NCBI GenBank assembly: GCA_964553885.1
Contig: CAZKLP010000003.1
Span: 1 to 37,060 of the forward strand
DNA: 37,060 nucleotides
Direction of reading: 5' to 3'
DNA from: JACPHB01 sp964553885
GTDB taxonomy: Bacteria; Patescibacteriota; Minisyncoccia; UBA10092
Shown here in pieces: positions 22,313-30,170 of the stretch. Each line of letters begins with the position of its first letter. Positions within the stretch are counted from its first letter, which is position 1. The notes beneath the pieces are model-generated. The model searched no databases. It saw only the letters and a program-made list of their open reading frames with translations, and was not told the origin of the DNA. Position numbers and translations under genes: made by a program.

Positions 22313-23980
22313 ATGAATAATGAAATAACATTTTTCGCCGAAACTAATTTTCGGAACGAACGGAAAAAGTTCGGTATTAAAACAGACGACCGCCGCCGCC
22401 ATGTTTATATTATCGGGCAAACCGGCACGGGAAAAACAACACTGCAAATGAACATGATGATTTCCGACATTTTATCGGGCCGCGGAATGGGATTTGTCGA
22501 TCCGCACGGCGAAATGGCCGAAAGGTTGCTTCAGTATATTCCGGAAAACCGGATAAAAGACGTTATTTATTTTAATCCGGCCGATATGGAGTATCCCATT
22601 GCTTTTAACGCCATAGAAACCATAGACGTTAGGGCGCGCCATTTGGTGGCCTCGGGTCTTATGGGAGTATTTAAAAAAATCTGGCCCGATGTTTGGAGCG
22701 CTCGAATGGAATATATTTTAAATAATACTATTCTGGCTCTGTTAGAAGTTCCCGGTTCTACGCTTCTAGGCGTTAACCGAATGTTTTCCGATAAGGTATT
22801 CAGAAAAAATATTGTAAATCAAGTATCGGATCCGGTTATTAAAGCGTTTTGGACTCAGGAATACGCCGCGTATCAGCAAAAATATGAACAAGAGGCGACG
22901 GCGGCCATTCAAAATAAAATCGGTCAATTCAGTTCAGCCGCGATTATCAGAAATATTATCGGCCAGCCGACTTCTTCATTTAATTTCAGGGCTGCGATGG
23001 ACGAAGGAAAAATTGTAATAATGAATCTTTCTAAGGGACGGCTTGGAGAAGACAATACAAAACTATTAGGCGGCATGCTTATTACAAAAATCCAACTTGC
23101 TGCCATGAGCCGGGTTGATACTTTGGAAGAAGACCGCAAGGATTTTTATCTTTACGTTGATGAATTTCAAAACTTTGTTACCGACAGCTTTGCAGATATT
23201 TTGTCTGAGGCCAGAAAATTCCGCCTTGATCTTATCATTGCCAATCAATATATCGGCCAATTGGTTCATGACCAAAATTTAAAAGTAAAAGACGCTATTT
23301 TTGGCAATGTCGGCACTTTTATCGCGTTTAGAACCGGCGGTGAAGACGTTGAGTTTCTTGAAGAAAAACAATTCGGGCCGAATATTGTGGCGGCAGATTT
23401 ACTTAATCTGCCGAATTATAACGTCTACCTGCGTTTACTAATTGACGGCGTTCCTTCAAGGCCGTTTTCGGCGATTACATTGCCGCCATATCCAAAGCCG
23501 GAAATTTCTTACGTAGATGAAATTATAGAGCATTCCAGAAAAATTTATGGCACGCCAAAAGCCGAAGTGGAAAGCACCATATCTGTCGCTACCGGCGTTT
23601 TGCCGGCAGAGACGCAAAATTTATCTCAAAAAGATACGGATAGTTTACCGCTTTATAACGCCTCTTCGCGCGAACCTTCTCGCGAAGAGCGTGCGGTTTT
23701 TGATGACAAAAAAAATATGTTCAACGCCGTTTGCGCGAATTGCGGAAAAAATACGACAGTTCCTTTTAAACCGGATCCGACGAGACCTGTTTATTGCAAG
23801 GATTGTTTCTCCAAAAAACAGCAAAAATCTTCTATGGCGCCGCCTAAACCGATACATTTGTCGCAATTGAAACCTCGGCCGGAAATACCTCGGACGCCGA
23901 AAGTTGAAGTTAAAAAACAACGTAAAAGCGTTGATACCGAAGGCCTCAAAAAAATTCTGGAAGAAACAATGGAAAAGTAA
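22313..23980 (+). CDS. VirD4/TraG-like ATPase (type IV secretion DNA-binding domain)
   Basis: A 555-residue ATPase of the coupling-protein/HerA-FtsK superfamily. Walker A is GQTGTGKT (35-42), followed by GFVDPHGEMAERLL, and Walker B is YLYVDEFQNF (D283-E284). IIANQYIGQL supplies the sensor region and the TraM-recognition-like part follows. No N-terminal membrane helices are present, unlike classical VirD4; the upstream split membrane protein may supply the anchor. A C-terminal zinc ribbon (CANCG ... YCKDC, about 478-502) and a basic tail follow. Such proteins probably move DNA or protein across the envelope, possibly alongside pili or natural uptake. No relaxase is nearby. Confidence 0.88.
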   Translation: MNNEITFFAETNFRNERKKFGIKTDDRRRHVYIIGQTGTGKTTLQMNMMISDILSGRGMGFVDPHGEMAERLLQYIPENRIKDVIYFNPADMEYPIAFNAIETIDVRARHLVASGLMGVFKKIWPDVWSARMEYILNNTILALLEVPGSTLLGVNRMFSDKVFRKNIVNQVSDPVIKAFWTQEYAAYQQKYEQEATAAIQNKIGQFSSAAIIRNIIGQPTSSFNFRAAMDEGKIVIMNLSKGRLGEDNTKLLGGMLITKIQLAAMSRVDTLEEDRKDFYLYVDEFQNFVTDSFADILSEARKFRLDLIIANQYIGQLVHDQNLKVKDAIFGNVGTFIAFRTGGEDVEFLEEKQFGPNIVAADLLNLPNYNVYLRLLIDGVPSRPFSAITLPPYPKPEISYVDEIIEHSRKIYGTPKAEVESTISVATGVLPAETQNLSQKDTDSLPLYNASSREPSREERAVFDDKKNMFNAVCANCGKNTTVPFKPDPTRPVYCKDCFSKKQQKSSMAPPKPIHLSQLKPRPEIPRTPKVEVKKQRKSVDTEGLKKILEETMEK

Positions 23981-24031
23981 ATGTCTTATGCTGACTGGTG
24001 AAAGTGTAATTTTTATGTTAAGAACTAATCA

Positions 24032-25057
24032 ATGGATAAAAAACAACTAATACAGCAAATAGAGGGGATAAGAAAATCGCGTGTTATTACTTATTTAACC
24101 AGCGACCGGCAAGGGCCGATTAACGCTCGCGTGGCGATGGATATTATTCCGGTTATAAGTAAACAGCTCCAGACAATCCGCAAAACAGAAAATATTGATT
24201 TGTTTTTATACAGCGCCGGCGGGGATACCATGGTGCCATGGCGTCTCGTTTCAATGATTCGCGAATATTGCAATAAATTTTCGGTTTTGGCGCCATACAA
24301 AGCGCACAGCGCGGCAACAATGATTGCGCTCGGAGCAGACGAAATTGTTATGAGCGACCTCTCGGAGCTTTCGCCGATTGATCCTTCAACCGCCAATGTT
24401 TTTAATCCGACTGATCCGGCGAATCCGCAAAATAAAATCCCAATTTCTGTGGAAGATGTTATGGCATATTTTGACTTGGCGAAAAACAAATTCGGAATTA
24501 AAAATGACGAGGAGCTTTCGCGCATATTTAATAAATTCGTGGAATCAAATCCGCAAATCCATCCTTTAGCGCTTGGCAACGTCAACCGCATCCATAATTT
24601 AATCCGCGTTCTCGCAAAACGGCTTTTGAAAAGTCATAAATCGCCGATGAAAGATGATGAAATAGAAAAAATCGTTGATTACTTCACGGAAAAACTTTAT
24701 TCGCACCAGTATTTTATCGGCCGGAAAGAAGCGAAAGAAGATTTGGGGCTAAAAACCGTTAATTTTGCCGATAATTTACTATCTAAAGCAATGACCGATT
24801 TGTATGAAGAATATAAAAAAGAAATGGATCTTGGCACATTATGGAATCCGGAAAACGAACTGGGACTGAATGCCATGCAGAATAAAAAAGATTACAAAAT
24901 CGCGTTTATTGAAAGCGGGCAGTTATCAAATCATTTTGAGCTTTCGGTAGAGTATAAAAAACAGCAGGTAAATATGGTCCAGCAAATCCCCCAAGGCCCT
25001 ATTCAAATCCCGCAAGACCAAGTCGCCTGGCGGATTATAGGACAAGGTTGGAAGTAA
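24032..25057 (+). CDS. Clp-fold serine protease of the SDH protease family
   Basis: A 341-residue protein of the ClpP/crotonase fold, matching the serine dehydrogenase proteinase family. The signature parts are FLYSAGGDT (58-66), the nucleophile region YKAHSAATMIALGADEI with S93, and MSDLSELSPIDPS. The C-terminal half is a helical extension ending in a glutamine/proline-rich tail. Classical members look membrane-associated or SppA-like, but no membrane helix is visible here. It lies 51 bases after the VirD4/TraG-like ATPase. Substrates are unknown. Confidence 0.8.
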   Translation: MDKKQLIQQIEGIRKSRVITYLTSDRQGPINARVAMDIIPVISKQLQTIRKTENIDLFLYSAGGDTMVPWRLVSMIREYCNKFSVLAPYKAHSAATMIALGADEIVMSDLSELSPIDPSTANVFNPTDPANPQNKIPISVEDVMAYFDLAKNKFGIKNDEELSRIFNKFVESNPQIHPLALGNVNRIHNLIRVLAKRLLKSHKSPMKDDEIEKIVDYFTEKLYSHQYFIGRKEAKEDLGLKTVNFADNLLSKAMTDLYEEYKKEMDLGTLWNPENELGLNAMQNKKDYKIAFIESGQLSNHFELSVEYKKQQVNMVQQIPQGPIQIPQDQVAWRIIGQGWK

Positions 25058-25066
25058 ATATATACG

Positions 25067-25578
25067 ATGATTGAGATTCTCAAATTTATTCAAAACTTTT
25101 TAAATAATAATATTGGTGTTGCGACTTTTCTCGTTGGTTTTTTTGCCATTTTTATTTATTTAAAACAGAAGTGGGATTACAAGAGAGATGCGGCAAGTAT
25201 TATATTGATGGAAATTAGGAACGCTGAAAAAGTCATTGATTTAATGAAAAAGCATGGCGTTGCAATTTCTGAAAGTATGGAAAAATTATTACCGTCAAAT
25301 AATTGGATAAAGTATAATTACTTATTTATAAAAAACTTTGATCGTGATGAAAAGGTAATTATATTCACAATGCATTAGTACAGACAGTAAAAGATTCTAT
25401 CAGTGATGCTGATTTTGAAAATAAGAAAAATAATTTTTTAAAAATAATACAAAACGAGCCATATGTATTTAAACCCGATGCTCTTGTACAAACTGTAGCG
25501 AAGGGACTTAATAATTTATCCAAAATTACTATAACGACTGCCGGAGGCAAGTTAAAGAAAATTGCAAAGTTAAAATAG
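25067..25578 (+). pseudogene. frameshifted single-pass membrane protein
   Basis: The first frame (ATG 25067) encodes a hydrophobic anchor (about residues 18-33) and a helical domain up to FDRDEK, then stops early at 25376-25378. From 25351 another frame is open to a TAG at 25576-25578 and reads GNYIHNALVQTVKDSISD ... KPDALVQTVAKGLNNL. One extra A in the AAAA run at 25350-25353 would restore DEKGNYIHNALVQTV as a single protein of about 170 residues. Either a recent mutation or a homopolymer error. Family not recognised. Confidence 0.65.
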
Positions 25579-25652
25579 ATTCTTATTCTCTCCTAAATTA
25601 GATCAGAAAAGAGAAAATTGTAAATCACGATAAAGATTAAAACATACCCTCT

Positions 25653-26225
25653 CTATTTTCCCTTCTCCATTCTTTCTACGTATTCGCCGGTCTGCGTGTT
25701 TACCCGGATTACATCGCCTTCGTTGATAAATAGGGGGACAACAATTTGAGCGCCGGTTTCTATGATGATGGTTTTTGTTCCGCCTTGGGCGGTGTTGCCG
25801 CGGGTGGCTGGAGGAGCTTCAACGACTTTAAAATCCATTTTAATCGGAAGGGTGATATTTAAAATTTCGCCGTTAAATTTTAGCGCCTCAACAATAGTAT
25901 TTGGCTTTAAGAAATTAATAGTATCGCCAAGCTGTTCGTTTGATAGTTTAAAACGGTTTGCCTGGTTATTTTCTTCGCAAAACCAATATTCTTCGCGGTG
26001 GCTGTAAAGATTTTTTACTTTTTGTTTTTCGATATCCGCTTCTTCGAAAACGTCGGACGGCTTAAAATTACGGTTTAAAACCGCGCCGGTTTTTAAATTT
26101 TTCAGTTTCGTTTGAATACTACTGCCGCCGCGGCCAATATGAAGATGGAGGACTTCTAAGACCTGATAAGGCGTTTCTTCGTAAACGATATTTATTCCGT
26201 TTTGTAAATCGTTTATTGATAACAT
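25653..26225 (-). CDS. efp: translation elongation factor P with Arg32 at the tip
   Basis: A 190-residue EF-P, which rescues ribosomes stalled at proline runs. The three beta-barrel domains are complete: KOW-like N-domain, the middle domain with LPIKMDFKVVEAPP, and the C-domain with GAQIVVPLFINEGD. The loop that enters the peptidyl-transferase centre is IGRGGS, putting Arg at position 32, the residue class rhamnosylated by EarP in some proteobacteria, where E. coli has Lys34. No earP-like gene is in the window, so the arginine may be unmodified. It is divergent from the ribonucleotide reductase gene. Confidence 0.93.
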   Translation of the reverse strand: MLSINDLQNGINIVYEETPYQVLEVLHLHIGRGGSSIQTKLKNLKTGAVLNRNFKPSDVFEEADIEKQKVKNLYSHREEYWFCEENNQANRFKLSNEQLGDTINFLKPNTIVEALKFNGEILNITLPIKMDFKVVEAPPATRGNTAQGGTKTIIIETGAQIVVPLFINEGDVIRVNTQTGEYVERMEKGK

Positions 26226-26308
26226 ATTTATATATTATATTTTGTATTCGGATTTTTTATACCAAATACTATATACTAAATACTATTTTTTTGTCCATAT
26301 TTTTAATT

Positions 26309-26336
26309 TTGACTGAATATTTTTTTATGCTATACT
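26309..26336 (+). promoter_or_regulatory. promoter of the ribonucleotide reductase gene
   Basis: TTGACT (26309-26314), a 16-base spacer and TATACT (26331-26336) with TGC before it (extended -10). Predicted start near 26343. The leader of about 45 bases is too short for a cobalamin riboswitch. Confidence 0.7.
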
Positions 26337-26388
26337 TTTTTTACTTTTGGTTTTTTGTTCTTTAAAAATTATAAATAAGGAGTGAAAA

Positions 26389-28785
26389 ATGTCGCAAAAA
26401 AAGATTTTTGTCGCTCCAATGCCCGATGGTCTTATTTTCCCCGCTTTTACCGAAGACGCGCTTAAACTTATTAACGAGCGTTACTTGCGCCGTGATAAAG
26501 ATGGAGAAATAGTTGAAACAGTTGATGGCATGTGCTGGCGGGTTGGTTACCACATAGCTTCCGCCGATAAAAAATATGGTAAATCCGACGCTGAAGTCAT
26601 TAATTTGGCAAAAGAATTTTATGCGCTGATGGCGGAAAGAAAATTTTTCCCGAATGCTCCGACAATTTATAATGCCGGTACCGGAAATGGATTGCAATTT
26701 TCCGCCTGTTTTGTTCTTCCGATTGAAGACTCTATGGATGGAATTTATGATGCCATTAAGTGGCAGGCGATAATCCACAAATCCGGAGGCGGAACCGGTT
26801 TTTCGTTTTCATCCTTGCGGCCAAAAGACGCTTTGGTTAAATCAACCAGAGGCAAGTCATCCGGTCCCGTTTCTTTCCTTAAAGTATTTGATACTTCAAC
26901 TGAATTCGTGAAACAAGGCGGCATGCGCCGCGGCGCCAATATGGCTATTATGAATGTTCACCATCCCGATATTCTGGAATTCATTCAATCAAAGGGAATA
27001 TTAACGGATAAAAATAAAATAATCTATGAACGCGTAAAACCTTTTATTTACAGCAAGCGCGCTCTGGACCTTTTGAGGATTTCGCTTCTTGGCACGCAAA
27101 TTGCCAACTTTAACATATCCGTGGCGGCAACCGACGTTTTTATGGAAGCGGTCAGAAATGACGCCGAATATGATTTAATCGCTCCGCAGAATGGCGAGGT
27201 TGTATCCAGAATTAAAGCCAGAATAGTTTTTGACGCCATTGTAAAGATGGCATGGGAAACCGGTGATCCCGGTTTGTGGTTTATTGATAAAACCAACAGA
27301 TGGCGGGCAAATCCGATTTCGTCGATTAAATTAATTAACGCGACCAATCCTTGCGGCGAACAACCATTGTTTGATTTTGATGTTTGTAATTTGGGTTCCA
27401 TTAATCTTTTCAAGTTTCTAACCAAGGAAAACGATAAATACAAGATTGATTTTGGAGAACTGGAGAAAACCATACGGTTAGCCGTCCGCTTTTTGGACAA
27501 TGTTATTGAACTTAATCCTTATCCGCTTTCCCAGATTATGGATTTTGCCCATAAAATTAGGCGAATTGGTCTCGGCGTTATGGGCTGGGCCGATATGCTG
27601 ACTTATCTTGATACGCCCTACGCGTCAAATGACGCTATTAAGCTGGCGGAACAAGTCTCAAAATTTATTAACAATATCGGTCACGATGAATCGCAAAAGC
27701 TTGCCGCGGAACGCGGACCTTTTCCGCTTTGGGAACAGAGTATTTATAGCGACGATAAGCCAATGAGAAACTGCACAATTACAACTATCGCCCCGACAGG
27801 TGAAATCAGAATTTTAGCCGGTTGTTCGGGCGGCATCGAGCCATTCTACGGCCTTACAGAAGTTCATAAGTTTGAAAATCGGATTTTGCACCGGATCCAG
27901 CCCGGATTTGAAAGATTTATTGAAGTTGCCAAAAAGCGCGGATTTTATTCCGAAAAACTTGAAGAAGAAGTTAAAAACCGCGGCCAAATTAATGATTTAG
28001 ACGGTATTCCAGATGATGTGAGAAAAGTTTTTGTCACCGCTCACGAGATAAAGCCGGAGTGGCATGTCAAAATTCAATCCGCTTTTCAGAAAAATACCGA
28101 TAATGGAGTAAGTAAAACCATTAATTTGCCTAACTCAGCTACGCCGTCCGACATTGAAAAAATTTATTGGCTTGCTTATGAAACCGCTTGCTTAGGAATT
28201 ACCGTTTTTCGCGATGGCTGTAAAGGCGGGGTACTTTCGATAGGAGTGGGTGATAATAAAAAAGACAAATTAGCTTACCGCGATTTCATTCGTTCAAGGC
28301 CTAAGCCGGCTCATGGAATTACCACGCGCGTAGAAACGCCCGATGGCGCCGCTTTTGTCACTATTAATTATGATATTGAAATCGGACCGATTGAGCCGTT
28401 TGAAATCTTTATCAGTGTTGCCAAAGCGGGAACTGATGCCGCGGCCGATGCCGAAGCCATTGGACGACTTGCCTCAGCCCATTTGAGGATTGAATCGCCA
28501 AAAACGCCGATTGAGCGTTTAACCCAGCTTAAGGATCAGCTTAAAGGCATTGGCGGAAGCCGCGCTTCCGGTTTTGGAAAAGAAAAAGTCACCTCTTTGG
28601 CTGATGGTGTCAGCAAGGCTATTGATTTTTATCTAAAATACTTCGGTTTTGTTGACGATAAAGACATGAAAGAACAAGAAATTAAGATTTTTCGCGGCAA
28701 TCGCTGCCCAAAATGCCAACAGGGTGCGTTGATTTATGAAGAAGGGTGCAGTCACTGCAGTAATTGCGATTACAATGTTTGCTAA
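26389..28785 (+). CDS. nrdJ: adenosylcobalamin-dependent (class II) ribonucleotide reductase
   Basis: A 798-residue class II RNR, which makes deoxynucleotides using adenosylcobalamin rather than an oxygen-dependent radical subunit. Present are C107 (FSACFVLP) and C333 (DVCNLGS), the disulfide pair, N320-P-C322-G-E324 with the radical cysteine and catalytic Glu, HKSGGGTGFSFS, GGMRRGANMAIM, and the later APTGEIRILAGCSGG and PNSATPSDI blocks. A C-terminal zinc-ribbon-like tail (CPKC ... CSHCSNCDYNVC) follows, also bearing the reducing cysteines. Residues 203-238 look like an insertion before NFNISV. It has a strong ribosome binding site (AAGGAGTG). No NrdB or NrdG is nearby. B12 must presumably be imported. 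Confidence 0.93.
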   Translation: MSQKKIFVAPMPDGLIFPAFTEDALKLINERYLRRDKDGEIVETVDGMCWRVGYHIASADKKYGKSDAEVINLAKEFYALMAERKFFPNAPTIYNAGTGNGLQFSACFVLPIEDSMDGIYDAIKWQAIIHKSGGGTGFSFSSLRPKDALVKSTRGKSSGPVSFLKVFDTSTEFVKQGGMRRGANMAIMNVHHPDILEFIQSKGILTDKNKIIYERVKPFIYSKRALDLLRISLLGTQIANFNISVAATDVFMEAVRNDAEYDLIAPQNGEVVSRIKARIVFDAIVKMAWETGDPGLWFIDKTNRWRANPISSIKLINATNPCGEQPLFDFDVCNLGSINLFKFLTKENDKYKIDFGELEKTIRLAVRFLDNVIELNPYPLSQIMDFAHKIRRIGLGVMGWADMLTYLDTPYASNDAIKLAEQVSKFINNIGHDESQKLAAERGPFPLWEQSIYSDDKPMRNCTITTIAPTGEIRILAGCSGGIEPFYGLTEVHKFENRILHRIQPGFERFIEVAKKRGFYSEKLEEEVKNRGQINDLDGIPDDVRKVFVTAHEIKPEWHVKIQSAFQKNTDNGVSKTINLPNSATPSDIEKIYWLAYETACLGITVFRDGCKGGVLSIGVGDNKKDKLAYRDFIRSRPKPAHGITTRVETPDGAAFVTINYDIEIGPIEPFEIFISVAKAGTDAAADAEAIGRLASAHLRIESPKTPIERLTQLKDQLKGIGGSRASGFGKEKVTSLADGVSKAIDFYLKYFGFVDDKDMKEQEIKIFRGNRCPKCQQGALIYEEGCSHCSNCDYNVC

Positions 28786-28802
28786 TTTTTATTAACTTCT
28801 AT

Positions 28803-28827
28803 ACCTCGCGTTTCGCGGGGTTTTTTT
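28803..28827 (+). terminator. intrinsic terminator after nrdJ
   Basis: ACCTCGCG and CGCGGGGT form a GC-rich stem with a short TTT loop, followed by seven T residues. Confidence 0.85.
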
Positions 28828-28863
28828 GCGATTTTTAATTTTCTGTGTCAGAATATTTCAATT

Positions 28864-30000
28864 ATGAGCAAGCGAAAAAAAATATTCGTAGCCATGTCCG
28901 GAGGCGTTGATTCATCCGTCGCGGCATTGTTGTTAAAACAAAAAGGACACGATATTGCCGGAGTATATATGAAAGGATGGTCACCAACCGGATGTGCGGA
29001 AGAAGATGCAACCGATGCAAGGCGGGTTGCCGAAAAAATCGGAATTCCTTTTTATGTTTTTGATTTTGAAAGTGAATTTAAAAAAGCAGTGGTTGATTAT
29101 ATGATTAGAGAATACGCCGCCGGACAAACTCCTAACCCGGATGTAATGTGCAACCGGGAAATTAAATTTGGTCTGTTTTTAAAAAAAGCTCTGGCATTGG
29201 GAGCGGACTATATCGCAACCGGCCACTATGTTAACTTGGACACGCCGTGTCCAAGTGGAAACTCCGTTTTCAAGTTACTGCAGGCAAAAGATGACAACAA
29301 AGATCAATCATATTTTCTCTGGACTTTAACGCAAAAACAGCTTAAACATTGCCTTTTCCCGGTAGGCGATTACACAAAGCAGCAAATACGAGCGATAGCA
29401 AGTAAATGCTGCTTGCCGACGGCGGAAAAACCCGATTCGCAAGGGGTTTGTTTTGTCGGCGAAATTGACGTTGCCGGATTTTTAAAGGAAAAAATCGGCA
29501 TAAATCCCGGGCCGATTAAAAATCTTAAAGGAAAAACTATTGGCACGCATGATGGCGCGGCTTTTTACACTATTGGCCAAAGAAAGGGGATCGGCATTAA
29601 AGGCAGTTTGCCTGGCGAACAGGGGAAAATTTATTATGTCGCGGCTAAAGATGTTGACACCAATACGCTTTGGGTTAGCGAAGGTGACAGTAAAGATCTT
29701 TTTGCTAAAGAATTGTCGATAAAAGATATAAATTGGATTTCTGGGGAACAATCGAAACTGCCATTTAAATGCCTGATTCGCATCCGTTATCGCCAACCGC
29801 TTCAAAAAGCTTCGCTTTTTGAATTATCAAATTATCCCACTTACAGACGATCGTCTGAAAATGGGATAATAGGAAACCTCGAGTCTAAAAGGTTAAAAAT
29901 TATTTTTAACGAAACACAAAGGGCCGTTACTCCCGGCCAAAGCGCGGTTTTCTACACCAAGACCGGCGAGATGCTCGGCGGCGGTATTATAGACGGTTAG
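28864..30000 (+). CDS. mnmA: tRNA-specific 2-thiouridylase MnmA with palindrome-derived loops
   Basis: A 378-residue MnmA, which activates U34 of Lys, Glu and Gln tRNAs with ATP and inserts sulfur. The ATP-pyrophosphatase loop SGGVDSSVAALLL is at the N-terminus. The first catalytic cysteine is in NPDVMCNREIKF and the second in SQGVCFVGE; KDDNKDQSYFL and the C-terminal VTPGQSAVFY are normal. Sulfur could come from the cysteine desulfurase in this window. Two segments look inserted, YVNLDTPCPSGNSVF and FELSNYPTYRRSSENGIIG, and each is encoded by a palindrome (29234-29256 and 29831-29870). A third hairpin lies at 29801-29823. Confidence 0.93.
   Translation: MSKRKKIFVAMSGGVDSSVAALLLKQKGHDIAGVYMKGWSPTGCAEEDATDARRVAEKIGIPFYVFDFESEFKKAVVDYMIREYAAGQTPNPDVMCNREIKFGLFLKKALALGADYIATGHYVNLDTPCPSGNSVFKLLQAKDDNKDQSYFLWTLTQKQLKHCLFPVGDYTKQQIRAIASKCCLPTAEKPDSQGVCFVGEIDVAGFLKEKIGINPGPIKNLKGKTIGTHDGAAFYTIGQRKGIGIKGSLPGEQGKIYYVAAKDVDTNTLWVSEGDSKDLFAKELSIKDINWISGEQSKLPFKCLIRIRYRQPLQKASLFELSNYPTYRRSSENGIIGNLESKRLKIIFNETQRAVTPGQSAVFYTKTGEMLGGGIIDG
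29234..29256. repeat. 23-bp palindrome inside mnmA
   Basis: ACTTGGACACG (29234-29244), one central C and the exact reverse complement (29246-29256). It encodes NLDTPCPS, a part with no counterpart in typical MnmA between GHYV and LLQAKDD. Confidence 0.85.
29801..29823. repeat. hairpin inside mnmA
   Basis: TTCAAAAAGC (29801-29810), loop TTC, GCTTTTTGAA (29814-29823). Perfect 10-bp arms, eight bases before the 40-bp palindrome. Confidence 0.75.
29831..29870. repeat. 40-bp near-perfect palindrome inside mnmA, centre CGATCG
   Basis: Left half begins ATTATCCCA and ends CAGACGA at 29850; 18 of 20 positions match the reverse complement of the right half. The centre, CAGACGATCGTCTG (29844-29857), is a perfect 14-mer. 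It is the same length and centre as the element at 30001-30040. It encodes NYPTYRRSSENGI. Confidence 0.85.
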
Positions 30001-30040
30001 AAATGCATGTGAAATTCCGATCGGAATTATACCTGCATTT
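30001..30040. repeat. 40-bp palindromic element after mnmA, centre CGATCG
   Basis: The inner palindrome is AATTCCGATCGGAATT (30013-30028) and the outer arms are AAATGCA and TGCATTT; 17 of 20 positions pair. It begins on the base after the mnmA stop. Confidence 0.85.
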
Positions 30041-30072
30041 CGGAAATCAGCAACGATCGTTGGAATATTTCG
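30041..30072. repeat. 32-bp palindromic element, centre CGATCG, third in a row
   Basis: The perfect core CAACGATCGTTG (30051-30062) lies in a less perfect outer stem (GAAAT / ATTTC). It directly abuts the preceding element. Confidence 0.7.
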
Positions 30073-30092
30073 AAAATTAAAAATTATAAAAT

Positions 30093-30124
30093 TGTAATAA
30101 ATTAGCTATAGCTAATTTATTACA
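30093..30124. repeat. 32-bp perfect palindrome between mnmA and alaS, centre CTATAG
   Basis: TGTAATAAATTAGCTA (30093-30108) is the exact reverse complement of 30109-30124, with no mismatch and no spacer. It has the same centre as the element at 4087-4128. Confidence 0.9.
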
Positions 30125-30170
30125 CAAGTGAAATTGTTTGAATTTAACTTATAGCTCTGATAATATTAAG

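Noticed and set aside
24032..25057. ClpP protease partner for the single-ring Clp ATPase
   Set aside because: The protein has the Clp/crotonase fold but matches the SDH/SppA-like family, is 22 kb away and has no ClpP-type Ser-His-Asp triad that I can identify.
26226..26388. Cobalamin riboswitch upstream of the B12-dependent ribonucleotide reductase
   Set aside because: The predicted transcript leader is only about 45 bases, and the spacer is AT-rich without a B12-box-like sequence.
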